Source of the DNA: Streptomyces sp. SID13726
GTDB taxonomy: Bacteria; Actinomycetota; Actinomycetes; Streptomycetales; Streptomycetaceae
Assembly (NCBI RefSeq): GCF_010548375.1
Contig: NZ_JAAGLY010000009.1
Span: 278,794 to 342,793, forward strand
DNA length: 64,000 nt
Direction: 5' to 3'
The notes beneath the pieces are model-generated. The model was not told the origin of the DNA. It was given only the letters and a program-made list of their open reading frames with translations, and made no database searches. The position numbers were made by a program, and so were the translations under genes. Of the stretch, positions 17,103 through 25,257 are shown in pieces (positions within the stretch are counted from its first letter, which is position 1; each line of letters opens with the position of its first letter).

Positions 17103-18443
17103 ATGCAGCCCAACACTCTGCTCGACGCGATCCTCGACGAAGCCGGGATCTCGCACGCGGGGCTTGCCGCACATGTGAACCAGGCCGGGAGGGCACGCGG
17201 TCTCGCGCTCAGGTACGAACACACCGCCGTGGCACGGTGGTTGAAGGGCCAGCGACCGCGCGGCCAAGTGCCCGACCTGATCTGCGAGGTGCTCGCCGGC
17301 CGCCTCCAACGCCCCGTCACCCTCGACGACATCGGCCTCGGGGTCCCCGGCGAGCCCTCCGCCCCGCACGGCACCTCCCTGTCCGGTTTCGTCGAGCGGG
17401 CCACCGCGCTGTGGCGCTCGGACGAACAGCAACGCCCGCACATCCTGGGCGCCCCCGCGGTCACCGGCACCCCGGCCGTCATGCCGGTGTGGGAGTGGGA
17501 GAACCCGCCCGAGGACGTCGACGTGTCCCGCGGCGGACGGCACCGGGTCACCTCGGCCGACATCGAGATGCTGCGCGCGGCGCGCACCCACTACGAGCAG
17601 ATGTACCGCAAGGCCGGCGGCATCGCGACCCGCACCCGGATCGTCGGCTTCCTCAACGCCGAGGCCGCCCCGCTGCTGCGCGGCAGCTACACCGACGAGA
17701 CGGGCCGTCAACTGCACCGGGCCACCGGCGGGTTGGTCGCGGTCGCCGGGATCTGCGCCTACGACTCCGACGCGCACGGCCTCGCGCAGCGCTACTTCCA
17801 CCAGGCACTGCGGCTCGCCAAGGCCAGCGGGGACCGGGGGCTCGGCGCGTACGTCATAGCGCTGCTGGTCAACCAGTCGCTGTTCATGCGGGAGTACCGC
17901 CAGGCCGTCGCTTTCGCCGAGGCCGCGCTGCGGGCGGCGGGCAAGCACATCACCCCGGCGCTCGCCTGCGACCTCTACGCGATGCAGGCCAAGGCGTACG
18001 CCCACCTCGGCGACGGCACGACCGCGCTGTCCTGCATCCGGCGGGCCGAGCAGGCCGCCGAACGCATCCGGCGCGGATACGAGCCCGACGAGACCGGCTA
18101 TGTCCAGCCGGGCCTCGTCAACGTCCAGGTGGCGGAGGCGCTTCTCAGCCTCGGCGAACTCGCGGCCGCCGCGGCGCACGCCGCAGCCGCCGTCGACAAT
18201 CCGGCCCACGACCGGGGCCGGGTGCACCGGCTGGCGATGCTCAGCACCATCGAACTGCGCCAGGGCAACGCGGACAAAGCGGTGGCCACCGCCGTGCAGA
18301 TGGCGGAACAGGCCCGGGGAATGGAGTCCCAGCGCCTGCGCGACAGACTCAGAGCGGTACGCGAACACCTGGTCCGGAGCGGCTGCGCGGGCACGGCCGA
18401 GGCAGCCGAACTGATCGACGGCGCACTGCGCGTGCCGCTGTAG
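17103..18443 (+). CDS. HTH-TPR transcriptional regulator, NsdA-like
   Basis: A 446-residue protein with an N-terminal helix-turn-helix-like domain (~1-80, LDAILDEAGISHAGLAAHVN, YEHTAVARWLKGQRPRG) followed by TPR-like helical repeats from about 150 to 430 (e.g. LAQRYFHQALRLAKASGD, AVAFAEAALRAAGKH). This resembles the Streptomyces NsdA/NsdB group that restrains sporulation and antibiotic production; membership is by layout and recalled similarity only. ATG 17103 follows CGGGGGGC. It stands alone with its own palindromic promoter region. Confidence 0.75.
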   Translation: MQPNTLLDAILDEAGISHAGLAAHVNQAGRARGLALRYEHTAVARWLKGQRPRGQVPDLICEVLAGRLQRPVTLDDIGLGVPGEPSAPHGTSLSGFVERATALWRSDEQQRPHILGAPAVTGTPAVMPVWEWENPPEDVDVSRGGRHRVTSADIEMLRAARTHYEQMYRKAGGIATRTRIVGFLNAEAAPLLRGSYTDETGRQLHRATGGLVAVAGICAYDSDAHGLAQRYFHQALRLAKASGDRGLGAYVIALLVNQSLFMREYRQAVAFAEAALRAAGKHITPALACDLYAMQAKAYAHLGDGTTALSCIRRAEQAAERIRRGYEPDETGYVQPGLVNVQVAEALLSLGELAAAAAHAAAAVDNPAHDRGRVHRLAMLSTIELRQGNADKAVATAVQMAEQARGMESQRLRDRLRAVREHLVRSGCAGTAEAAELIDGALRVPL

Positions 18444-18518
18444 GACGGCACGCGCCCGCCGACACTCCACAGTCCCTGCTGCGATATTGCCACTTACTCG
18501 ACGGAAGGTGGCAGAACC

Positions 18519-19064
18519 GTGCAGTGGACGAAACAGAACGAACAAACTGTGTATGAAAACCGCTGGTTCAGCGTCAATCTCGCCGATGTCGAGCTGCCGG
18601 ACGGCCGGCATCTCGACCACTTCCTGATCCGGCTGCGGCCCGTCGCCGTCGCCACGGTGGTGAACGAGGCCAACGAGGTCCTGCTGCTGTGGCGCCACCG
18701 CTTCATCACCGACAGCTGGGGCTGGGAGCTGGCCGCCGGGGTGGTCGAGGACGGCGAGGACATCGCCTTCGCGGCCGCCAGGGAGCTTGAGGAAGAGACC
18801 GGCTGGCGGCCGGGGCCGCTCCAGCACCTGATGAGCGTGGAGCCCTCCAACGGGCTCACCGACGCCGTGCACCACATCTACTGGGCCGACGAGGGCGAGT
18901 ACATCGGGCACCCCGTGGACGACTTCGAGTCCGACCGCCGGGAATGGGTCCCCCTGAAGCTCGTTCCCGACATGGTCGCCCGTGGGGAGGTCCCGGCCGC
19001 CAACATGGCGGCCGCGTTACTGCTGTTGCACCATCTGAGGCTCGGTCAGGACACCTTGCCCTGA
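18519..19064 (+). CDS. Nudix hydrolase
   Basis: A 181-residue pyrophosphohydrolase. The Nudix box is complete: GVVEDGEDIAFAAARELEEE then TGW, fitting GX5EX7REUXEEXGU, so it should bind Mg2+ and cleave a nucleoside diphosphate derivative. The N-terminal strand (TVYENRWFSVNLADVELPDG) resembles ADP-ribose pyrophosphatase-type enzymes. GTG 18519 follows GGAAGGTGG; a near-palindrome TGCCACTT/AAGGTGGCA encloses that ribosome site. Substrate not assignable. Converges with the next gene. Confidence 0.88.
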   Translation: MQWTKQNEQTVYENRWFSVNLADVELPDGRHLDHFLIRLRPVAVATVVNEANEVLLLWRHRFITDSWGWELAAGVVEDGEDIAFAAARELEEETGWRPGPLQHLMSVEPSNGLTDAVHHIYWADEGEYIGHPVDDFESDRREWVPLKLVPDMVARGEVPAANMAAALLLLHHLRLGQDTLP

Positions 19065-19090
19065 TCCCCCACCCGCTCTGTCCCGGAGCC

Positions 19091-19348
19091 TCAGTGCCCC
19101 AGGGCCTGCCAGATCGCCACGATGAGCGCGCCCACGGCGGTGATCGCCGCGACCGCGGGGAGCGGCCAGCGGGCGTGCTCCAGGGCGATGATCCGCGCGC
19201 TCAGGTCGTCGATCTCCTTGTCCGTCTCCTCCGTACGATGACTGAGCAGGGCCAGTCCGCCCTCGACACGTGCGTACGCGACATCGAGGCGGCGTCGTAA
19301 CTCTGCGAGTTCTCCATGGACCACGGGATGCTCCGGGTCGGCGGTCAC
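19091..19348 (-). CDS. Small coiled-coil, tail-anchored membrane protein
   Basis: An 85-residue protein. Residues ~10-60 form a heptad-rich helix (ELRRRLDVAYARVEGG, EIDDLSARIIALEHAR), and ~65-82 a single TM (AVAAITAVGALIVAIW) with a very short end, so it is tail-anchored or single-pass. GTG 19348 has an excellent ribosome site (GGAAAGGAGCGG) that rules out the longer upstream frame. Function unknown; similar small proteins accompany many Streptomyces loci. Confidence 0.7.
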   Translation of the reverse strand: MTADPEHPVVHGELAELRRRLDVAYARVEGGLALLSHRTEETDKEIDDLSARIIALEHARWPLPAVAAITAVGALIVAIWQALGH

Positions 19349-19477
19349 GAGTCCGCTCCTTTCCGTAGTCGTCACATCCCTTGCATGCGCATGAAGAGTC
19401 AACTCGCCTGGTGGGCGCGTGGGGAGAGTGTGCGACGGGCATATGCGGGCCCGGCGCGCACACGGTGTGTGAATACG

Positions 19478-19511
19478 ACGGGCCCGGCACTCCGAAAAGC
19501 GCCGGGCCCGT
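19478..19511 (-). terminator. Terminator after 3-hydroxyacyl-CoA dehydrogenase gene
   Basis: ACGGGCCCGGC (19478-19488) and GCCGGGCCCGT (19501-19511) form a perfect 11-bp stem with a 12-nt loop, 48 bp downstream of the minus-strand stop at 19559. It would also work for plus-strand transcripts. Confidence 0.75.
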
Positions 19512-19558
19512 GGTCGTCGCACTGTGTAATCAGCACACTGGAACGGACACTGTGCAGG

Positions 19559-20434
19559 TCAGCCGTAGCTGTAGAAGCCCGAGCCGGACTTCCGGCCCAG
19601 CCGGCCCGCGTCGACCATGCGCTGGAGCAGCGGGGGAGCGGCGTACAGCGGCTCCTTGTACTCCTCGTACATCGAGAACGCGACCGAGGCGACCGTGTCC
19701 AGGCCGATCAGGTCCGACAGCTTCAGCGGGCCCATCGGGTGGGCGCAGCCGAGCTCCATGCCGTTGTCGATGTCCTCACGGCTCGCGATGCCCGACTCGA
19801 ACATCCGGATCGCGGAGAGGAGATACGGGATCAGCAGCGCGTTGACCACGAACCCGGAGCGGTCCTGGGCGCGGATCGCGTGCTTGCCCAGCAGCTTCTC
19901 GGCGAAGGCCTGCGCGCGGGCCAGCGTGCCCTCGGAGGTGGTGAGCGCCGGGATCAGCTCGACGAGCTTCTGCACCGGGGCCGGGTTGAAGAAGTGGACG
20001 CCGACGACCTGGTCGGGCCGCGAGGTGGCGACCGCCAGCTTCACCAGCGGGATGGAGGAGGTGTTGGAGGCCAGGATCGCGTCCGGGCGGGTCACCACCT
20101 GGTCGAGCACCTGGAAGATCTCGGTCTTCACCTGCTCGCTCTCGACCACGGCCTCGATGACGAGGTCGCGGTCGGCGAACTCGCCGAGGTCGGTGGTGAA
20201 GGAGAGCCGGGCCTGCGTGGCCGCCAGCTCGTCCGCGCTGATCTTGCCGCGTTCGGCGGCCTTGGTCAGGGAGTTGAACAGCCGGGTGCGGCCGATCTCC
20301 AGGGCCTCGCCGGTGGTCTCGGCGACCCTCACGTCCAGACCGGCGCGGGCGCACACCTCGGCGATGCCCGCCCCCATCTGGCCGCAGCCCACCACTCCGA
20401 CGCGTGCGATGTCTCCCGCCGGGAAGTCCGTCAC
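19559..20434 (-). CDS. 3-hydroxybutyryl-CoA dehydrogenase
   Basis: A 291-residue NAD(P)-dependent enzyme. It starts with a Rossmann motif (VGVVGCGQMGAGIAEVCARAG), has the catalytic His in VGVHFFNPAPV, SSNTSS-like Ser/Asn residues in LASNTSSIP, and ends with the C-terminal dimerisation domain (GLGRKSGSGFYSY as GRLGRKSGSGFYSY). It interconverts acetoacetyl-CoA and 3-hydroxybutyryl-CoA in butyrate/PHB/ethylmalonyl-CoA routes. GTG 20434 follows AAAGGGACGAA; the frame extends upstream but length then exceeds the family's ~285. Single gene, divergent from the glycosidase-like gene. Confidence 0.92.
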   Translation of the reverse strand: MTDFPAGDIARVGVVGCGQMGAGIAEVCARAGLDVRVAETTGEALEIGRTRLFNSLTKAAERGKISADELAATQARLSFTTDLGEFADRDLVIEAVVESEQVKTEIFQVLDQVVTRPDAILASNTSSIPLVKLAVATSRPDQVVGVHFFNPAPVQKLVELIPALTTSEGTLARAQAFAEKLLGKHAIRAQDRSGFVVNALLIPYLLSAIRMFESGIASREDIDNGMELGCAHPMGPLKLSDLIGLDTVASVAFSMYEEYKEPLYAAPPLLQRMVDAGRLGRKSGSGFYSYG

Positions 20435-20616
20435 TTCGTCCCTTTCGCTGGTCTTCGCCTCGTGGCAGGTTCGCCGTTGTACGGCCCCTGCTCCGTTCGT
20501 GCACGTTACTCCCAAGTATCGATGATCGATCGTCGGGGTGGGGCATCCGTCGGGCATCCTGGGGCGCGGAGACGATCCGTGACCGAGCGGATCCATGGTG
20601 TTGGGGGAGTGTGCAC

Positions 20617-21843
20617 ATGGGACGTCTGTCGCGCCGGGTCTTCGCGCTGGCCGCGCTGTCGACCCTGACCACCGCTTCGGGCGCGGCAGCCGAGCCGCGG
20701 CATCCGAGGCGGACGACCACCGAGATGCGGGGGGTGTGGCTGGCGACCGTGTCCAACCGCGACTGGCCCTCCAGGCCGGGGCTGACCGCCGCACAGCAGC
20801 GCGCGGAGCTGATCGGCCACCTCGACCGGGCGGCGGCGGACCGTCTGAACACGGTGTTCTTCCAGGTACGGCCCACCGCCGACGCCCTGTGGCCCTCGCC
20901 GTACGAGCCCTGGTCGCAGTACCTCACCGGCACCCAGGGCAAGAACCCCGGCTGGGACCCGCTGGGCACCGCCGTCACCGAGGCCCACAAGCGGGGCCTG
21001 GAGCTGCACGCCTGGTTCAACCCGTACCGCGTCGCCAACCACGCGGACCCGACGAAGCTGGTCGCCTCCCACCCCGCCCGCAGGCACCCGGACTGGGTGG
21101 TGCCGTACGGCGGGAAGCTCTACTACAACCCCGGAATGCCCGAGGTCCGCGCCTTCGTCGAGGCCGCGATCCTCGACGCGGTGCGCAAGTACCCCGTGGA
21201 CGGCGTCCACTTCGACGACTACTTCTACCCCTACCCGGTGGCCGGCCAGACCTTCGACGACGACGCGGCCTACGACCGGCACGGCGGCGCCTTCCCCAAC
21301 CGCGCCGACTGGCGGCGGGACAACATCGACCAGCTGGTCCGGGAGACCGCGGCCGGCGTGCGGCGGGTCCGTCCTGCCGCGCGGTTCGGTGTCAGCCCCT
21401 TCGGGGTGTGGCGCAACGCCGCCACCGACCCGCTCGGCTCGGACACGCGCGCGGGTGTGCAGTCGTACGACGACAACTTCGCGGACACCCGCAAGTGGGT
21501 GCGCGAGGGCTGGATCGACTACCTCGTGCCGCAGCTCTACTGGAACATCGGCTTCGCCGCCGCCGACTACGCCAAGCTCGTGCCGTGGTGGGCGAAGCAG
21601 GCGCAGGGGAGCAGGACGCGGCTGTACCTGGGCGAGGCCCTCTACAAGGCCGGGGACCCGGCACAGCCCGCGGCCTGGCAGGACCCCGCGGAGCTGTCCC
21701 GGCACCTCACGCTCGCACGCCGCCACCCACAGGTGGGCGGGCATGTCTTCTTCGCCGCGCGGGAGTTGGCGTCGGACCCGATCGGGGCGATGGCGCGGGT
21801 GGTCGCCGACCACTATCAGGAGCCGGCGCTGCCGCCGCGCTGA
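20617..21843 (+). CDS. Secreted glycosyl hydrolase-like protein (GHL10/DUF187)
   Basis: A 408-residue exported protein. A short signal peptide (RRVFALAALSTLTTASGAAA) precedes a TIM-barrel GHL10 domain: MRGVWLATVSNRDWPS, TVFFQVRPTADALWPS, HAWFNPYR, VDGVHFDDYFYP and YLVPQLYWNIGF are typical of this family. It probably acts on a cell-wall or exopolysaccharide glycan outside the cell, with the Asp in DGVHFDDYFYP as candidate catalytic residue. ATG 20617 lies 7 bp after GGGGGAG. Converges with the DUF1918 gene with a 1-bp gap. Confidence 0.85.
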   Translation: MGRLSRRVFALAALSTLTTASGAAAEPRHPRRTTTEMRGVWLATVSNRDWPSRPGLTAAQQRAELIGHLDRAAADRLNTVFFQVRPTADALWPSPYEPWSQYLTGTQGKNPGWDPLGTAVTEAHKRGLELHAWFNPYRVANHADPTKLVASHPARRHPDWVVPYGGKLYYNPGMPEVRAFVEAAILDAVRKYPVDGVHFDDYFYPYPVAGQTFDDDAAYDRHGGAFPNRADWRRDNIDQLVRETAAGVRRVRPAARFGVSPFGVWRNAATDPLGSDTRAGVQSYDDNFADTRKWVREGWIDYLVPQLYWNIGFAAADYAKLVPWWAKQAQGSRTRLYLGEALYKAGDPAQPAAWQDPAELSRHLTLARRHPQVGGHVFFAARELASDPIGAMARVVADHYQEPALPPR

Positions 21844-21844
21844 G

Positions 21845-22045
21845 TCACCGGCCGGTCTGCTGGAACCGGTGCCGGATCTCGGTGTCGGGGCCGGGTGAGC
21901 ACACACCCTCGTGCCCGTCCTCGAAGCGGACGCGGTACGGGGGGTTGCCCTCCTGACCCATCACTTCGACGATCTCACCGACCTTGTCCTGCTGTCCGAC
22001 CACCCTGCCGTGCTGCACAAGCTGGTCGCCCACGGTTGCACGCAT
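21845..22045 (-). CDS. DUF1918 protein
   Basis: A 66-residue protein with the DUF1918 pattern: MRATVGDQLVQHGRVVG, GEIVEVMGQEGNPPYRVRF and DGHEGVCSPGPD. It resembles a small SH3-like barrel; function unknown. ATG 22045 follows GAGGAGG 9 bp upstream, which decides against the 42-codon upstream extension through the tandem repeats. Single gene. Confidence 0.85.
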   Translation of the reverse strand: MRATVGDQLVQHGRVVGQQDKVGEIVEVMGQEGNPPYRVRFEDGHEGVCSPGPDTEIRHRFQQTGR

Positions 22046-22111
22046 CTGCGGTGCCTCCTCACCAAGTGCGGGAGCAGCGGTCCGTGGCCCCGATTTTACG
22101 GCGTGGGGGCG

Positions 22112-22191
22112 GGGTGGGAACCCGTACCGAGGGGTGGGAACCCGTGCCCGTGGGTGGGAACCCGAACCCACGGGTGGGAACCCGCACCGCT
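22112..22191. repeat. Four direct repeats of 20 bp
   Basis: GGGTGGGAACCCG recurs at 22112, 22132, 22152 and 22172, each followed by a variable 7-bp spacer, giving an exact 20-bp period. The array fills the gap between the 3' end of the EamA gene and the DUF1918 upstream region. The near-two-turn period suggests protein binding on one DNA face or slippage. Confidence 0.85.
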
Positions 22192-23102
22192 CAGCCCCTT
22201 GCCCGCTGGGTGACCGCGATGCACACGAGCACCGCCGCGGCCGTCAGCGGGGCGGCCACCGTCAGGTGCTCGCCGAGCAGGAGCACCGACCACACCAGTG
22301 TGAGCAGCGGCTGGGCCAGCTGCAACTGGCTGGCCTTGGGGATGCCGATCGCCGCCATGCCCCGGTACCAGACGACCAGGCCGAGGAACTGCGAGCCCAC
22401 CGCCACCCACAGCAGCCCGGCGACGCTGTGCGCGGTCAGGTGCACGGGTTCGTACGACAGCGCGATCGCCGCCGCGGGCACGCTGAGCGGCAGGCACAGC
22501 ACCAGCGCCCACGCGATGACCTGCCAGCCGGGCATCACCCGGGCCAGCCGCCCGCCCTCGGTGTAACCGGCCGCGCACACCAGCAGCGCGGCGAACAGAT
22601 ACAGGTCGGCGGTGGTCAGGGCGCCGCCGCTCTGCTGCACGGTGAAGGCCACCACCGCGGCCGCGCCCGCGAGGGCCGCCGTCCAGAAGGTGCGCGAGGG
22701 GCGGGTGCCCATGCGCAGGGCGGACAGCAGCGCGGTCGTCAGGGGGAGCAGCCCGACCACGACGGCGGCGTGCGCGGTGGTCGAGGTCTGGAGGGCGAGC
22801 GTGGTCAGCATCGGGAAGCCGACGACGACACCGGCGGCGACGACCGCGAGCCCCGCCCGGTCACGGCGCCCCGGCGGCGCAACGCGTAGCGCGAGCAGAC
22901 ACCCGCCCGCGACGATCGCCGCGAGGACACTGCGCACGGCGACGAGCGACCAGGGCCCGAAGCCCTCCAGCCCCCACGCGGTGGCGGGGAACGTCAGGGA
23001 GAAGGCGGCGACGCCCAGCGCGGCCTGCAGGGTGCCCAGGGACCTGGTGGGGGTGATGACCGCTATCCCGGTCGGCGCGGTAGCGCTACTCTCTACTTTC
23101 AT
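22191..23102 (-). CDS. EamA/DMT-family transporter
   Basis: A 303-residue membrane protein with ~10 TM segments in two EamA halves (for example LGVAAFSLTFPATAWGLEGF and AVGSQFLGLVVWYRGMA; LLTLVWSVLLLGEHLTVAAP is the signature loop of the second half). EamA proteins export amino acids, purines or other metabolites. It diverges from a MocR regulator; the two ATG codons overlap in CATG, so the mRNA is leaderless if this start is right. MocR control of a neighbouring exporter is a common arrangement, which supports an amine/amino-acid cargo as an inference. Confidence 0.85.
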   Translation of the reverse strand: MKVESSATAPTGIAVITPTRSLGTLQAALGVAAFSLTFPATAWGLEGFGPWSLVAVRSVLAAIVAGGCLLALRVAPPGRRDRAGLAVVAAGVVVGFPMLTTLALQTSTTAHAAVVVGLLPLTTALLSALRMGTRPSRTFWTAALAGAAAVVAFTVQQSGGALTTADLYLFAALLVCAAGYTEGGRLARVMPGWQVIAWALVLCLPLSVPAAAIALSYEPVHLTAHSVAGLLWVAVGSQFLGLVVWYRGMAAIGIPKASQLQLAQPLLTLVWSVLLLGEHLTVAAPLTAAAVLVCIAVTQRARG

Positions 23103-23120
23103 GCAAGAGCGTAGCAGTGT
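23080..23120. promoter_or_regulatory. Shared divergent start/promoter of MocR and EamA genes
   Basis: The ATGs of both genes overlap in CATG (23100-23103). On the plus strand TACTCT (23087-23092) lies 8 bp before the MocR ATG, and on the minus strand TACGCT lies 5 bp before the EamA ATG. GCTAC and GTAGC flank the overlap as an imperfect inverted repeat. The layout implies two leaderless mRNAs and a short operator for the MocR protein. Confidence 0.5.
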
Positions 23121-24531
23121 GAGTGAACTGGCGGAACAGCTCCGGCGGGAGCTGGACCGCTACTCTCCGGGTGGAAAGCTCCCGTCGAGCCGGGCCCTCG
23201 TCGACCGGTTCCGGGTCAGCCCGGTCACCGTCTCCCGAGCCCTCGCCCAGCTCGCCGCCGAGGGACTGGTGGTCACCCGGCCCGGCGCCGGCGCCTTCCG
23301 CGCGAGGCCGCGCACCGCCACCGCGCCGGCCGGGGACACCTCCTGGCAGGAGGTCGCGCTGAGCGCGGACGGCGCCGCCGACCTCGTACCGCGCTCGGTG
23401 GACGCCTCCGGAGTCCTGGTCTCGCTGGCCGCCCCGCCGCCCGGGGTGATCGAGTTCAACGGCGGCTATCTGCACACCTCCCTCCAGCCGGAGCGCGCGA
23501 TGTCCGCGGCCCTGGCCCGCGCAGGCCGCCGCCCCGGGGCGTGGGGACGCCCGCCCACCGAAGGGCTGCCGGAACTGCGCGAGTGGTTCGCGCGCACCAT
23601 CGGCGGCGCGGTCACCGCGGCGGAGGTGCTGATCACGGCGGGCGGCCAGTCGGCGCTCACGACGGCGCTGCGGGCCCTGGCGCCGCCGGGCGCCCCCGTG
23701 CTCGTCGAATCCCCCACCTACCCGGGCATGCTGGCCATCGCCCGCTCGGCGGGACTGCGGCCGGTCCCCGTCCCGGTGGACCCGGACGGGGTGCGGCCGG
23801 ACCTGCTCGCGGACGCGTTCCGGGCGACCGGTGCCCGGGTGTTCGTCTGCCAGCCGCTGTTCCAGAACCCCACCGGCGCGGTGCTCGCCCCGGAGCGCCG
23901 GGGCGAGGTGCTGCGGATCGCCCGCGAGGCCGGCGCGTTCGTCGTCGAGGACGATTTCGTACGCCGGCTCGTGCACGAGGACTCCGGCCCGCTGCCGCGT
24001 CCGCTGGCCGCCGACGACCCCGACGGGGTTGTCGTCCACGTGAGTTCACTGACCAAGGCGACCTCGCCCAGCTTCCGGGTGAGCGCCCTGGCCGCCCGGG
24101 GTCCGGTCCTCGAACGGCTGCGTGCGATCCAGATCGTCGACACCTTCTTCGTCCCCCGCCCCCTCCAGGAGGCCGCCCTGGAACTCGTCGGCTCCCCGGC
24201 CTGGCCCCGCCATCTCCGCACCGTCTCCGCGGAGTTGAAGACCCGCCGCGACACCATGACGACGGCCCTGCGCCTCGCCCTGCCCGAACTCTCCCTCCCG
24301 CACATCCCCTCGGGCGGCTACCACCTCTGGCTCCGCCTCCCCGACGGCACCGAGTCCGCCCTCACCTCGGCGGCCCTCCGCGCGGGCGTCGCGATCACCC
24401 CGGGCCGCCCCTACTTCAGCGCCGAACCCCCGGCGGGGCACCTGCGGTTGAGCTTCGCGGCGGTGGCGGGCCCGCAGGAGATCCAGGAGGGCGTACGACG
24501 GCTCCGCACGGCCTGCGCGGAGGTGCTCTGA
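23101..24531 (+). CDS. MocR-type GntR/aminotransferase-like regulator
   Basis: A 476-residue PLP-dependent transcription factor. N-terminal winged helix (SELAEQLRRELDRYSPGGKL, SRALVDRFRVSPVTVSRALA) and a fold-I aminotransferase-like domain from ~120. VCQPLFQNPTGAVL, VVEDDFVRRL and HVSSLTKATSPSFRVS match the family; the PLP lysine is the K in SLTKATSP. Such proteins sense PLP or amino compounds. It probably regulates the divergent EamA exporter. An alternative GTG start lies at 23119 but cuts into the first helix. Confidence 0.9.
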   Translation: MQERSSVSELAEQLRRELDRYSPGGKLPSSRALVDRFRVSPVTVSRALAQLAAEGLVVTRPGAGAFRARPRTATAPAGDTSWQEVALSADGAADLVPRSVDASGVLVSLAAPPPGVIEFNGGYLHTSLQPERAMSAALARAGRRPGAWGRPPTEGLPELREWFARTIGGAVTAAEVLITAGGQSALTTALRALAPPGAPVLVESPTYPGMLAIARSAGLRPVPVPVDPDGVRPDLLADAFRATGARVFVCQPLFQNPTGAVLAPERRGEVLRIAREAGAFVVEDDFVRRLVHEDSGPLPRPLAADDPDGVVVHVSSLTKATSPSFRVSALAARGPVLERLRAIQIVDTFFVPRPLQEAALELVGSPAWPRHLRTVSAELKTRRDTMTTALRLALPELSLPHIPSGGYHLWLRLPDGTESALTSAALRAGVAITPGRPYFSAEPPAGHLRLSFAAVAGPQEIQEGVRRLRTACAEVL

Positions 24532-24564
24532 CCGCGCCGTGCCGCTCTTGGAGCCACGTGCCGT

Positions 24565-24609
<45 letters not shown>

Positions 24610-24742
24610 TCCCGGTCACGTCCGAGGCACCCGCCGCCCGCCACCGGCAACGCCCGCCGCCCTCGGCCCGCCGCCTGCAACGCCCTCCGCCCGCCGCGAA
24701 AACCGCTCGACTCCGCCTCCCGTGACCTGCGAACGTCTCGCC

Positions 24743-25183
24743 ATGACCGACACCCCGCCCCTCGCCGAGGGCTACGAGATCTCCACCGACCCCGACCGCC
24801 TCGACGTCGAGCGGGTGCATCGGTGGCTGTCCACCGACGCCTACTGGGCGACGGGGCGGTCGCGGGAGAAGCAGGACCGGGCGATCGCCGGGTCGCTCAA
24901 CTTCGGCGTGTACGCGCTGGATTCGGGGGACCAGGTGGCCTACGCCCGGGTGATCACCGACCTGGCGAGCTTCGCGTGGCTGTGCGACGTGTACGTGGAC
25001 CCCTCCGCACGGGGCGAGGGCATCGGCACCGCGTTGGTCGGGGCCGTGCGCGAGCACCTGCGGCCCTACGACGTCAGGCGCATCCTGCTCGCCACCCACG
25101 ACGCCCACGGGGTCTACGAGAAGCTCGGGTTCGCGCCGCTGGCGAAGCCGGACCAGTGGATGGCGCTCCTCTTCGGGCAGTGA
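24743..25183 (+). CDS. GNAT-family N-acetyltransferase
   Basis: A 146-residue single-domain acetyltransferase. Acetyl-CoA binding motif A is visible as VYVDPSARGEGIGTALVGAV, and motif B as LATHDAHGVYEKLGFAPL. N-terminal residues LAEGYEISTDPDRLDVERVH and WLSTDAYWATGRSRE are typical of the AAC(6')-like/YjgM-type small GNATs. Substrate unknown. ATG 24743 is chosen as it opens the domain; the longer frame upstream crosses the GCCGTC tract. Confidence 0.88.
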   Translation: MTDTPPLAEGYEISTDPDRLDVERVHRWLSTDAYWATGRSREKQDRAIAGSLNFGVYALDSGDQVAYARVITDLASFAWLCDVYVDPSARGEGIGTALVGAVREHLRPYDVRRILLATHDAHGVYEKLGFAPLAKPDQWMALLFGQ

Positions 25184-25221
25184 GTCCGCGCGCACCCTGG
25201 GTAACTCCCCGGTAACACCTC

Positions 25222-25257
25222 TTGACCTGCGCACTTTCGCGGCTCACGATCACCGCA
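25222..25257 (+). promoter_or_regulatory. Promoter for leaderless histidine-phosphatase-like gene
   Basis: TTGACC (25222-25227), a 17-bp spacer and CACGAT (25245-25250) form a good housekeeping promoter. The A of the ATG (25257) falls 7 bp after the -10, the expected transcription start, so the mRNA should be leaderless. No Shine-Dalgarno is present. Confidence 0.7.

Noticed and set aside
16799..17587. 262-codon minus ORF over the phosphatase end and TPR regulator start
   Set aside because: No domain; it overlaps the clear plus-strand regulator and its promoter palindrome.
19438..20794. Longer N terminus (411 codons) for the 3-hydroxyacyl-CoA dehydrogenase
   Set aside because: Length would exceed the family by ~120 residues; GTG 20434 has AAAGGGACGAA and places the Rossmann motif near the N terminus.
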